Of a stretch of DNA of 64,000 bases, positions 34,271-41,917 are shown in pieces. This DNA is from Aestuariibaculum lutulentum (GTDB taxonomy: Bacteria > Bacteroidota > Bacteroidia > Flavobacteriales > Flavobacteriaceae). The stretch is from NCBI RefSeq assembly GCF_032926325.1, contig NZ_CP136709.1, positions 223,501-287,500 on the forward strand, read 5' to 3'. The notes beneath the pieces were generated by a model, which searched no databases, had not been told where the DNA came from, and saw only the letters and a list, made by a program, of their open reading frames with translations. How positions within the stretch are numbered: position 1 is the first letter of the stretch; the number at the start of each line of letters is the position of its first letter. The position numbers were made by a program, and so were the translations under genes.

Positions 34271-35224
34271 TTAAAACAAACTCTTGATGATTTGATCTTC
34301 GGTAATACCTTCCGCTTCAGCTTTATAGTTCTTGATAATTCTATGACGTAAGATACCATTAGCCACAGCCTGTACATTTTCAATATCCGGTGAAAATTTA
34401 CCGTGAATGGCTGCATGGGTTTTTGCCGCCAATATTAAATTTTGAGAAGCTCTAGGTCCAGCACCCCAATCGATATAATTTTTAACTAAATCTATGGCAG
34501 ATTCTGAATTTGGTCTTGTTTTCCCAACCATGGTTACGGCATATTCAACCACATTATCGGCAACAGGAATACGACGAATTAATTGCTGGAAATCGATAAT
34601 CTGCTTTGCAGTAAATAAAGCCTTGATTTCCTTTTTAGAGTCTGTTGTTGTCGATTTTACAACTTCTACTTCCTCCTCAAACGTTGGGTAATCTAAATTA
34701 ATGGCGAACATAAAACGGTCTAACTGTGCTTCGGGTAACGGATACGTTCCCTCCTGCTCAATCGGGTTTTGTGTTGCTAAAACAAAATATGGTAAATCTA
34801 ATTTGTAGTGATGCCCAGCCACAGTTACCGCACGCTCCTGCATAGCTTCCAATAAAGCTGCTTGTGTTTTTGGTGGCGTTCTGTTTATCTCATCGGCTAA
34901 GATAATATTCGAAAAAATAGGACCTTTAATAAACTTAAAGTGACGGTCTTCATCTAAGATTTCACTACCTAAAATATCACTTGGCATTAAATCAGGCGTA
35001 AATTGAATACGTTTAAAATCTAAACCTAACGCCTGAGCAATGGTATTAACCATTAAAGTTTTGGCTAGTCCAGGCACACCAATTAAAAGTGAATGTCCGC
35101 CAGAAAAAATGGAAATTAATATTTGATTTACAACCTCGTCCTGACCAACAATGATCTTAGCGATTTCGGTTTTTAAATCTTTATACTGCTTTACAAATTG
35201 TTCAATAGCGGAAACATCTGACAT
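34271..35224 (-). CDS. MoxR-family AAA+ ATPase
   Basis: This is a cytoplasmic AAA+ ATPase of the MoxR branch (317 residues), which usually acts as a chaperone for assembly of metalloenzymes or VWA-domain complexes. Walker A is GVPGLAKT at 49-56. Walker B is IILADEINRTPPK with D111-E112. Sensor 1 is FVLATQNPIEQEG and the arginine finger region is LPEAQLDRFMF. The usual partners (DUF58, VWA and BatA-D proteins) are not adjacent here. Instead it starts three bases after the stop of the SurA-like gene, so it is the fourth gene of the periplasmic chaperone operon. Confidence 0.93.
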   Translation of the reverse strand: MSDVSAIEQFVKQYKDLKTEIAKIIVGQDEVVNQILISIFSGGHSLLIGVPGLAKTLMVNTIAQALGLDFKRIQFTPDLMPSDILGSEILDEDRHFKFIKGPIFSNIILADEINRTPPKTQAALLEAMQERAVTVAGHHYKLDLPYFVLATQNPIEQEGTYPLPEAQLDRFMFAINLDYPTFEEEVEVVKSTTTDSKKEIKALFTAKQIIDFQQLIRRIPVADNVVEYAVTMVGKTRPNSESAIDLVKNYIDWGAGPRASQNLILAAKTHAAIHGKFSPDIENVQAVANGILRHRIIKNYKAEAEGITEDQIIKSLF

Positions 35225-35227
35225 ATA

Positions 35228-36676
35228 TTATTTTTTTAACCAGTTACTAGAAAAGTTACAATCTCTATACTCACCACTAATTTTTATGTAAGTATCCATG
35301 ATTTTTTCCTGTTGCCATTTAGCAATAGCATCAATTTTCTTTTCGTCTAAAGCTAATTGTTTTATTTTTAAATAATCGCGGGCATAGTTTGCTTCATGCT
35401 CATCAATCCTATCGGTAACCATTAGTATTTTAAACTTAACACCGCCTGTACGATCTTCTTCTTTATATACCAAACTTACCTCGTTATCTTTTAAATTTTG
35501 AATCTGAGTATATAACTCGGTATCCATTCTGGTTAATTCAAAATTATAATCTTGTGTTGCCGGATTAATTAACTGTCCGCCATCACCTCTGGTTTCTTTT
35601 TCATCACTGGCTTCTCTTGCAGCATCGGCAAAAGAAATCTCGCCATCAACAATACGCTGTCTTACTTTTTCCAAACGTTCTTTAGCTTCTTTAATCGCCT
35701 CGTCTGATACTTTTGGTGTTAATAAGATATGTGCTACATCTCGTTCCTGTCCTCTAACTTTTTCACAGTAAATAATGTGATAACCATAATCCGTTTTAAA
35801 AGGTTCTGAAATCTCACCTTCCTGAAGCGCAAAAGCTACCTGTCTGAACTCTCTAACCATTCGAGGCTGATTTCTGTTCAAGGTATACTTTCCTCCCTTA
35901 CTGGCAGAACCCGGATCTTCTGAATATAAAACGGCTTTAGAACGGAAACTTGATCCGTTTTCTAAAATATCTCTTTTAAATTCTTTTAAACGATTGATTA
36001 CACGTTGCCTTTCCTCTTCAGCCACTTTAGGCTCTGCTACAATCTGAGCTACTTTCAACTCAGTACCAAATGTCGGACGCTGATCTTTTGGAATTTTATT
36101 GAAAAACTCACGAACTTCTTCTGGAGTAATTTCAATTTCACCAACAATCTTTTTCTGCATTTCCTGAGCTAACATGTTCGCTTTATTGATTTCGAACATC
36201 TCATCTCTAAAACTTTGCTCATCATCTTTATTATAGAACTTCAACAAAGCCTCCATAGAACCATTTGTAGACTGTAAAAACTGTTCGATTTGATAATCTA
36301 CATTTTGTCTGATTTGCGCATCAGACACCACAATACTATCCTGAATGGCGTGATGTGCGTATAATTTATCTTCTAAAAGTTTACCAAACAATTCGCAACG
36401 ACCAATATCTTTGGTATTTACACCCTGTGCCTGTAATTGCACATAAGCCTTATCGACATCTGAATCTAATAAAATATAGTCTCCAACTACAGCAGCAACG
36501 CCATCTACTTTTTTAGCATTTTGGTTTGCAGGAGCTGCTTCCTTTACCTCTTCCTTAACTTCGTCTTCAATGATTTCCTGAGCAACCATTACCTGTGCCC
36601 CAAGTAATGCTATGCATAAACCCAATATGTGTTTCAAATTATTTATAGATTTCGAATTGTTTATTTGTAATGGCAT
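35228..36676 (-). CDS. SurA-like periplasmic peptidylprolyl isomerase (two rotamase domains)
   Basis: This exported parvulin-type chaperone (482 residues from the ATG at 36676) probably helps outer-membrane beta-barrel proteins reach the BAM complex. A SurA N-terminal chaperone module (VDGVAAVVGDYILLDSDVDKAYVQL) is followed by two PpiC domains. The first contains GSASKGGKYTLNR and GEISEPFKTDYGYHIIYCE, the second DVAHILLTPK and ETRGDGGQL. The ATG start overlaps the previous gene by 38 bases. A TTG at 36637, one base after that gene's stop, would give the cleaner signal peptide MKHILGLCIALLGAQVMVAQ and may be the true start. It is the third of four clustered genes. Confidence 0.9.
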   Translation of the reverse strand: MPLQINNSKSINNLKHILGLCIALLGAQVMVAQEIIEDEVKEEVKEAAPANQNAKKVDGVAAVVGDYILLDSDVDKAYVQLQAQGVNTKDIGRCELFGKLLEDKLYAHHAIQDSIVVSDAQIRQNVDYQIEQFLQSTNGSMEALLKFYNKDDEQSFRDEMFEINKANMLAQEMQKKIVGEIEITPEEVREFFNKIPKDQRPTFGTELKVAQIVAEPKVAEEERQRVINRLKEFKRDILENGSSFRSKAVLYSEDPGSASKGGKYTLNRNQPRMVREFRQVAFALQEGEISEPFKTDYGYHIIYCEKVRGQERDVAHILLTPKVSDEAIKEAKERLEKVRQRIVDGEISFADAAREASDEKETRGDGGQLINPATQDYNFELTRMDTELYTQIQNLKDNEVSLVYKEEDRTGGVKFKILMVTDRIDEHEANYARDYLKIKQLALDEKKIDAIAKWQQEKIMDTYIKISGEYRDCNFSSNWLKK

Positions 36677-37490
36677 CTTTAGTTATATCTTTTTCTAATT
36701 TTCGAATAAGCTCGAGCTTTCTTTTGTTGATTACAATTTGATCGATGGTTGGTTTTACATATTCCAACGGTGCCGTATCTTTAGGCAATAACACATCGTT
36801 CACCTGCATCAAATATACTCCTAATGAATCTTTGAGCTGCACAAAATTAGATTTTTTTAACAGTTGATCTTTATTTTCCGGGGTAATTGCTGTAATTTTT
36901 TTAACCACCTGACTGGCCTTAATCCAAATGGAATCGTTAAGTGAATACGATTTAAACTGAATAGACAAGGAGTCTAGTACGCGCTTATCTTTATCATTAA
37001 AACGTTTAAACCGCTCAACTACAGATTTATAATTATTCATATTTTCATCAATATGAATATATCTAAACTTAATTAATTCTTCATTCAGTTTAAAAGCATC
37101 CTTATTTATATTATAATAGGTTTCTGCTTCCTCTTTTGAAATCACAGAATCGATACTTCTCGCCACTAAAGCCTCAACATAAGCTTTGGTGTACAAATCG
37201 TTTTTATACTGATTAACCAGCTTGTTGAAATTATTTTGTGTTGCTTCACTTAAATTAAGCTTTGCTCCATCGACCAATAACTGTTGCGTTGCCCATTGAT
37301 TAATGTAATTCTGAACCACTAAAGTACTGTCTTCTTTTGAAGTACCTTCAGATACTAAATCTTTAATATCGTCGTAATACAAATAGCTTTCATTAACTCG
37401 TGCAACAGGGATACGGTCATCGACTTCTTTAAAGAAATGACACGAGGTTGCCAAAAGCAACACTAATATCGAGAGACTTTTAAAACGCAC
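36639..37490 (-). CDS. SurA/PpiC-related lipoprotein without a recognisable rotamase domain
   Basis: This periplasmic lipoprotein (283 residues) lies between two PPIase genes. The lipobox ends ATSC with C17. The part after it, PVARVNESYLYYDDIKDLV, resembles the SurA N-terminal helix-strand that precedes PpiC domains. The following helical region (residues about 50-140) also looks like a SurA chaperone module. I do not find the GG-x-L or GYHII signatures of an active parvulin domain, so it is probably a chaperone without isomerase activity. It starts five bases after the stop of the 652-residue PPIase and its end overlaps the next reading frame, so the three are one operon. Confidence 0.8.
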   Translation of the reverse strand: MRFKSLSILVLLLATSCHFFKEVDDRIPVARVNESYLYYDDIKDLVSEGTSKEDSTLVVQNYINQWATQQLLVDGAKLNLSEATQNNFNKLVNQYKNDLYTKAYVEALVARSIDSVISKEEAETYYNINKDAFKLNEELIKFRYIHIDENMNNYKSVVERFKRFNDKDKRVLDSLSIQFKSYSLNDSIWIKASQVVKKITAITPENKDQLLKKSNFVQLKDSLGVYLMQVNDVLLPKDTAPLEYVKPTIDQIVINKRKLELIRKLEKDITKDAITNKQFEIYK

Positions 37491-37495
37491 TTGAT

Positions 37496-39454
37496 TTACT
37501 TATTTAGTTTTAGTTGAGATTTTACCTGATTTAAAACCTCCTGGTTTACCTCTACAGGATATTTTGCAGCCAATTCGGCTACCCATTGTTCCTCCTTATA
37601 GGTTTGATAATCGCTAAGCACTAACCCTTTTGATTCCTCGAATGTTCTTTGAGTTTCCGGAATTATATCTTTTACATTCACTAATACAAACGCATCGTTG
37701 TGCTTGTAAATTTTAGACACCCCTTTTTTAAATTCAAAGTTCTCTGGTAACACCTGATGGCCAGCATCCATAATTTCCTCTGTAAAGATAACATCTATTT
37801 TATCATTACTATTCACTAAAGCCTTAATATCTTCAACAGACATACCTTGTTCTATTAATTTTGATACTTTCTTAAGTGTTTTTTGTTGGGCTGAAGACGC
37901 TACAACAGCATCAATCTTTTCTGGCGCTATATACTTAGCTTTATGAGATTCATAAAAATTTCTAACTCCTAAAGAATCTGTTTTAGCTGCATCCCAAATG
38001 GTAGACTCCATTAAATCGAATAACAATAAACCATCGCGATACTCACCTACAATATGCGCAAAATCTTCATCCTCTTCTTCTAAATGCTCTTCCTGATATT
38101 TAACCAAATTAGTATTTAAGAAACTTTCATAAGCTTGATTTACAATATTTTCAAAAGTATCTGCGCTTCTGTTGTAATGTTGATTTTTAACTAAGAAATT
38201 ACCAAAATCAACAAATAACAATTGTTCATCTCCAATTTTAACCAAAGGCTTATTCGCCTCAAAAGCGACAGGAAGCTTCCATGATAATTTATAATAATCG
38301 TCATTTAAAAGTCCTACAAAATATGGTAAAGCAGGTTGTTCTTCTGATACGCCGTACTTAGCTCTTAACTTAGCATACAACGCTTCATCAATTAACTTTG
38401 AACGTTCGTCACGCTTAACCATTTGTTCCAGTTCCGGACGCATATCTTCAAAACTTGCGATTGGTTTTTTATTTAACAATTTTATAATGTGCCAACCGTA
38501 TTCTGTTTTTATGGGTTCTGAAATATCACCAACTTCCTCTAATCCAAATACCGTATCCTCAAACTCTTTTGAATTAAGCTGTCCGCTGCTTATAGGTGTT
38601 AATCGTCCACCATTTGAAGCCGTACTTTTATCTTCTGAAAATTGTTTTGCTAAGGTTTCAAAAGTTTCACCTTGTTGTAGTTTTTTATAAATATCCTGAA
38701 TTCTTTCAGCAGATTGTTCCTGATTAGCATCTTCCTTTTTTTGGAAAATCATAATATGAGCCACAGTGCGCTCACCTCTAGACTTACGTTTATCCTGAAC
38801 AGATACAATATGATAACCAAAACGCGTTCTAAACGGCATCGAAATTTCTCCTACTGGTGTATTGTAAGCCGCGTTTTCAAACTTGTACACCATTTTAAAA
38901 CCAGAAAACCAATCTAGATCTTCTCCGTAAATGGTTTGTCCGTTATGCACTTCTTCTCTTACCTTTTCAAAACCTTCAGCTAAAGCTCGGTCCCGAAGTT
39001 TTATGATATCGTTATAAGCTACAAGTGTATCACTCGGACTGGCATGCTCAGGTAATTTAATGAGAATATGACTGGCCTTTACGTCGTAAGACACCCTATT
39101 GTAAGCTTCCTCTACCAACTCATCGGTTACCTTATTGTCGGTAATATAACTGTTTGCCAATTGCTTCTTATAATTCGATAATTCCCGAATGTAAGATGGC
39201 TTTTCATCTAACTTTAAAGCTCTGGCTTCTTTTAACTTTAATTTGTAATTGGTAAAAAGTTTCAAATACTCGTCAACATCTTTTTGAGATTCATCCTGTA
39301 CTAAATCTAAATTCTTATTGTAAACCCTTATAAATTCAGAAGCTGTAACGGGTTCACTATCGACTGTAAATAACACGTCTTCTTTAGATGTTTGGGCCTT
39401 TACCTGAGGTAAAAACAAAGTGAAGAATAAAACAAAAATATACTTTATATTCAT
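37496..39454 (-). CDS. Periplasmic peptidylprolyl isomerase with two PpiC domains
   Basis: This exported foldase (652 residues) is the first gene of the chaperone operon. A signal peptide, MNIKYIFVLFFTLFLPQVKA, precedes an N-terminal SurA-like module (TVDSEPVTASEFIRVYNKN). Two parvulin domains follow: about 120-225 (VKASHILIKLP to FRTRFGYHIVSV) and about 228-330 (RTVAHIMIFQK, STASNGGRLTPIS, IKTEYGWHIIKLL). A further 320-residue C-terminal region has no domain I recognise. It likely assists folding of outer-membrane proteins, of which this window encodes several. A complete Bacteroidota promoter (39478-39507) lies just upstream. Confidence 0.9.
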   Translation of the reverse strand: MNIKYIFVLFFTLFLPQVKAQTSKEDVLFTVDSEPVTASEFIRVYNKNLDLVQDESQKDVDEYLKLFTNYKLKLKEARALKLDEKPSYIRELSNYKKQLANSYITDNKVTDELVEEAYNRVSYDVKASHILIKLPEHASPSDTLVAYNDIIKLRDRALAEGFEKVREEVHNGQTIYGEDLDWFSGFKMVYKFENAAYNTPVGEISMPFRTRFGYHIVSVQDKRKSRGERTVAHIMIFQKKEDANQEQSAERIQDIYKKLQQGETFETLAKQFSEDKSTASNGGRLTPISSGQLNSKEFEDTVFGLEEVGDISEPIKTEYGWHIIKLLNKKPIASFEDMRPELEQMVKRDERSKLIDEALYAKLRAKYGVSEEQPALPYFVGLLNDDYYKLSWKLPVAFEANKPLVKIGDEQLLFVDFGNFLVKNQHYNRSADTFENIVNQAYESFLNTNLVKYQEEHLEEEDEDFAHIVGEYRDGLLLFDLMESTIWDAAKTDSLGVRNFYESHKAKYIAPEKIDAVVASSAQQKTLKKVSKLIEQGMSVEDIKALVNSNDKIDVIFTEEIMDAGHQVLPENFEFKKGVSKIYKHNDAFVLVNVKDIIPETQRTFEESKGLVLSDYQTYKEEQWVAELAAKYPVEVNQEVLNQVKSQLKLNK

Positions 39455-39477
39455 ATTAAAAATTTAAACCATAGCAA

Positions 39478-39507
39478 CAAAAATACTAATATAATGCTAT
39501 AATGCAA
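39478..39507 (-). promoter_or_regulatory. Complete Bacteroidota-type promoter for the PPIase/MoxR operon
   Basis: Read on the minus strand, TTG (39507-39505) is followed after exactly 19 bases by TATTTTTG (39485-39478). This fits the -33 TTG / -7 TAnnTTTG consensus. It lies 24 bases upstream of the 652-residue PPIase start. It is the only place in the window where I found both elements at standard spacing. Confidence 0.6.
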
Positions 39508-39601
39508 GTTGCTTTAAGTAAGCTTTGAAAAGATATATTTTAAGTGCTATTTTAATTATATCTTTTTAACTTTCGGCATTCATTTTTATTGCATAAAATT
39601 C

Positions 39602-39838
39602 ATGCGCAGACTTAAATTAATATGGGACTTTAGAGGCCCTGCAGCACATAAAACAGCCGAACATCATAATATTCATTTAAAAGAATATGTTCAAATTGAA
39701 AAATTAGAAAACATCTTAACTGGTTTTGAAGTCGTAAATGAATTTCATGCCATTGCCTATCTGGTGGTTGATGAAGACAAGATGAAACCGCTTAGAGATG
39801 CTTTGAAACCACACAGAGGACAAGTTTACCAAGGATAA
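39602..39838 (+). CDS. Small conserved flavobacterial protein of unknown function
   Basis: This is a 78-residue soluble protein starting MRRLKLIWDFRGPAAHKTAEH. It has a His-rich stretch (HKTAEHHNIHLKEY, residues 16-29), then alternating beta/alpha pattern with NEFHAIAYLVVDEDKMKPLRDALKPH, reminiscent of a small ferredoxin-like fold. There is no signal peptide or membrane segment. I recognise the sequence type as recurrent in Flavobacteriaceae but know no function. It is divergent from the PPIase operon and convergent with the fatty-acid-hydroxylase-like gene, their stop codons being one base apart. Confidence 0.7.
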   Translation: MRRLKLIWDFRGPAAHKTAEHHNIHLKEYVQIEKLENILTGFEVVNEFHAIAYLVVDEDKMKPLRDALKPHRGQVYQG

Positions 39839-39839
39839 A

Positions 39840-40490
39840 TTATGCGTCTTTGCGCCTTGGTTTAGGTGGCATAGTACCAAAAACCTTATCCCAAAATGTA
39901 TTAGATACACCATATGCTTTATCTGGATACTGGTAATGATGTAAATTATGATGGAGCCATAAGTATTTAAATCGTTTTGGTGGTCGTTTTACATGAATAG
40001 CTCTGTGTACAAACGAATACATTAAGTACCCCAAAAAGAAACCAGGAAAATACCCGAAAGTGTATTTTGAAACCCCAAATACCCAAAACAAAACATAGAA
40101 AATACAGAAAAGTAACGAGGCTAAAATTAGTCCTGGAACTGGAGGCATTAATAAACGCTCTTTGTCTTTTGGATATTCATGATGGGAACCATGCATTATG
40201 AAATGAAAACGTTTTGTCCATTTCCAGTCGTTATACCAATGAAATAAATACCTGTGAAGTAAATACTCGGCCAAGGTCCAGGAAACAAAACCGATGCAAA
40301 ATAAAGTTATAAAACTTATTACTGAAAGCCCAATAACACCTATAGCCAGATACCCCAGAAGTAGAATAGTAATACCATAAATAACAATGTTTGAGGCAGG
40401 ATTGGTTTTAGTTAACCGTTCTAAAAAAGGATTTTTAAATATTTGTGCCTGACCGGTAGAAAAATCTGTGGTTACTCTGTGTTGTTTCAT
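39840..40490 (-). CDS. Sterol desaturase/fatty-acid hydroxylase superfamily membrane protein
   Basis: This integral-membrane di-iron oxygenase-like protein has 216 residues. The histidine clusters that bind iron in the superfamily are all present: H79-x(4)-H84 in LLHRYLFHW, H96-x(3)-H100-x-x-H103-H104 in HFIMHGSHHEYP, H162-x(3)-H166 in VHRAIH, and H180-H181-x-x-H184-H185 in WLHHNLHHYQ. Membrane segments lie near 33-52, 55-75, 118-140 and 145-160. The closest known role is hydroxylation of fatty-acyl chains, as in fatty-acid 2-hydroxylases; flavobacteria make hydroxy-fatty acids and sulfonolipids, but the substrate here is inferred only. Confidence 0.85.
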   Translation of the reverse strand: MKQHRVTTDFSTGQAQIFKNPFLERLTKTNPASNIVIYGITILLLGYLAIGVIGLSVISFITLFCIGFVSWTLAEYLLHRYLFHWYNDWKWTKRFHFIMHGSHHEYPKDKERLLMPPVPGLILASLLFCIFYVLFWVFGVSKYTFGYFPGFFLGYLMYSFVHRAIHVKRPPKRFKYLWLHHNLHHYQYPDKAYGVSNTFWDKVFGTMPPKPRRKDA

Positions 40491-40628
40491 CTGTTTAAAT
40501 TTTTATTATTATTTATCTGTCAGATGTAATTCGCTAATAATCATTTTAGCTCATTTCATAACTTTTAATTTTACCTCTCTTAAAGATAACAAAATCAACG
40601 AAATAACGATTCTTAAAATTATGGATAA

Positions 40629-40661
40629 AAAAAGGCCTCTGTAAAAACAGAAGCCTTTAAT
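40629..40661 (-). terminator. Terminator after the PepSY gene
   Basis: AAAGGC and TCTG on the left arm pair with CAGA and GCCTTT on the right arm with one mismatch (40631-40658). On the minus strand the hairpin is followed by a run of T residues. It starts about 27 bases after the PepSY stop codon. Confidence 0.7.
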
Positions 40662-40685
40662 ATAAAAACTAAGCTAATTCAAGCT

Positions 40686-41846
40686 TTAAACAACTTTACG
40701 TAAAACCGGAGTTACCTTCTGCTTTCTTTTATTTTTCTTCTTCAACTTATTAATCCAAATTATTGTTCCTGTTACAGGTAGACTGGTGCCTATTAAACAA
40801 GCCAAAAAGTATATTATCTTAGAAAATGTTCCGTAGATTTCTCCGGTATGAATAGGTCGTATTAAAGACGCTATTTGTGTATTTAAAGGCTTCTCATCAA
40901 ACCGTTCTACTTTTAATACGTTTCCCGAAACATCCAAATACAATTTATCTGATACGACCGGAGACCAGTTGGCATCAGCTACTTTAGAAAATCGGTAATA
41001 GTAATTACGCTTATCTGGAAAACCAACAGAAAGCTCTCCGTCGTAGTTCAGGATTGTGTTGGCATTAGCAATAGCTTCATCAATAGTTAGAACTATCCCC
41101 TCATTATTTTCTGCTTTGTAATCAATTCCACCACGATCAAAAATCTTTGCTCCTATCAAATTGCCCAATCCTTCTCTATAACCTTCAAAAGACCAGCATA
41201 ATCCTGTTATTGCCATAATAAGGATAAAAATACAGGAATAAAACCCTAAAGTATTATGCAAATCATGATTGATACGTTTCCAGTTCGCATCGGTTTTAAT
41301 TTTAAATCCTTGTTTTATCAGTTTCCATTTTATTTTTTTAGGAAACCATAATACCAACCCAGAAACCGATAATATTAAAAAGATAATGGTTGCAATGCCT
41401 ACAATTGGACGGCCTACATTAATATCTAACAACAGCCATCTATGCAATTTAAACATAACCATTAGAAAGTTGTCTGCTCCAGATTTTTCTACTTTATGAA
41501 TTTCTGAAGTATAAGGGTTAACCAATACTGTTGAACCACGACGTTCCTTTAAGTCCTTCTTTACTGAAAACTCATAAGGTTCATCTGAATCGCTCGGAAT
41601 TGTTAACCCAGTTACAAAACCCAAATTTGATGTTCGTAACGAACTTATAAGTTCTTCTACAGAGACCCTATCCCCTTTCGGTTGAACTTTTATTGATGAA
41701 GAAAAAGCATCTTTAATCTCATGCTCAAATGCAAGAATTGTTCCACTAAAACACACAAAAAAAATAACAATTCCACTGGCTATTCCCAACCACAAGTGAA
41801 TATCGTTAATTAACTTTCTAAAACTGTAGGTTCCTTTTTTTGACAT
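40686..41846 (-). CDS. PepSY-associated transmembrane protein (putative ferric-siderophore reductase type)
   Basis: This inner-membrane protein (386 residues) is of the PepSY_TM family. Four membrane segments are evident (about 15-37, 140-165, 190-215 and 335-360) with extracytoplasmic PepSY domains between them. Histidines fall at the membrane borders, as in family members thought to bind haem: NDIHLWLG, FKLHRWLL, NHDLHNTLG and RPIHTGEIYG. Proteins of this type commonly accompany TonB receptors and are implicated in reducing iron released from siderophores. Here it lies 71 bases downstream of the siderophore-type receptor gene on the same strand. The reductase role is inference. Confidence 0.85.
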   Translation of the reverse strand: MSKKGTYSFRKLINDIHLWLGIASGIVIFFVCFSGTILAFEHEIKDAFSSSIKVQPKGDRVSVEELISSLRTSNLGFVTGLTIPSDSDEPYEFSVKKDLKERRGSTVLVNPYTSEIHKVEKSGADNFLMVMFKLHRWLLLDINVGRPIVGIATIIFLILSVSGLVLWFPKKIKWKLIKQGFKIKTDANWKRINHDLHNTLGFYSCIFILIMAITGLCWSFEGYREGLGNLIGAKIFDRGGIDYKAENNEGIVLTIDEAIANANTILNYDGELSVGFPDKRNYYYRFSKVADANWSPVVSDKLYLDVSGNVLKVERFDEKPLNTQIASLIRPIHTGEIYGTFSKIIYFLACLIGTSLPVTGTIIWINKLKKKNKRKQKVTPVLRKVV

Positions 41847-41869
41847 ACATAAAAGCTATAAACACACAA

Positions 41870-41894
41870 AGTGTAACCTTAAAAAGATTACACT
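41870..41894 (-). promoter_or_regulatory. Hairpin between the siderophore receptor and PepSY genes
   Basis: AGTGTAACC and GATTACACT form a 9-bp stem (seven Watson-Crick pairs in a row, then one G-T and one G-C pair) around a 7-base loop. No T tract follows, so it may attenuate or stabilise the transcript rather than end it. Confidence 0.35.
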
Positions 41895-41917
41895 CTGAGT
41901 GACTAAATATTTACTAA

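Noticed and set aside
34258..34273. ATATTTAGATTTTAAAA as another copy of the TATTTAGA operator
   Set aside because: It overlaps the MoxR stop codon region inside an operon end and is not upstream of a metal gene; likely chance in AT-rich DNA.
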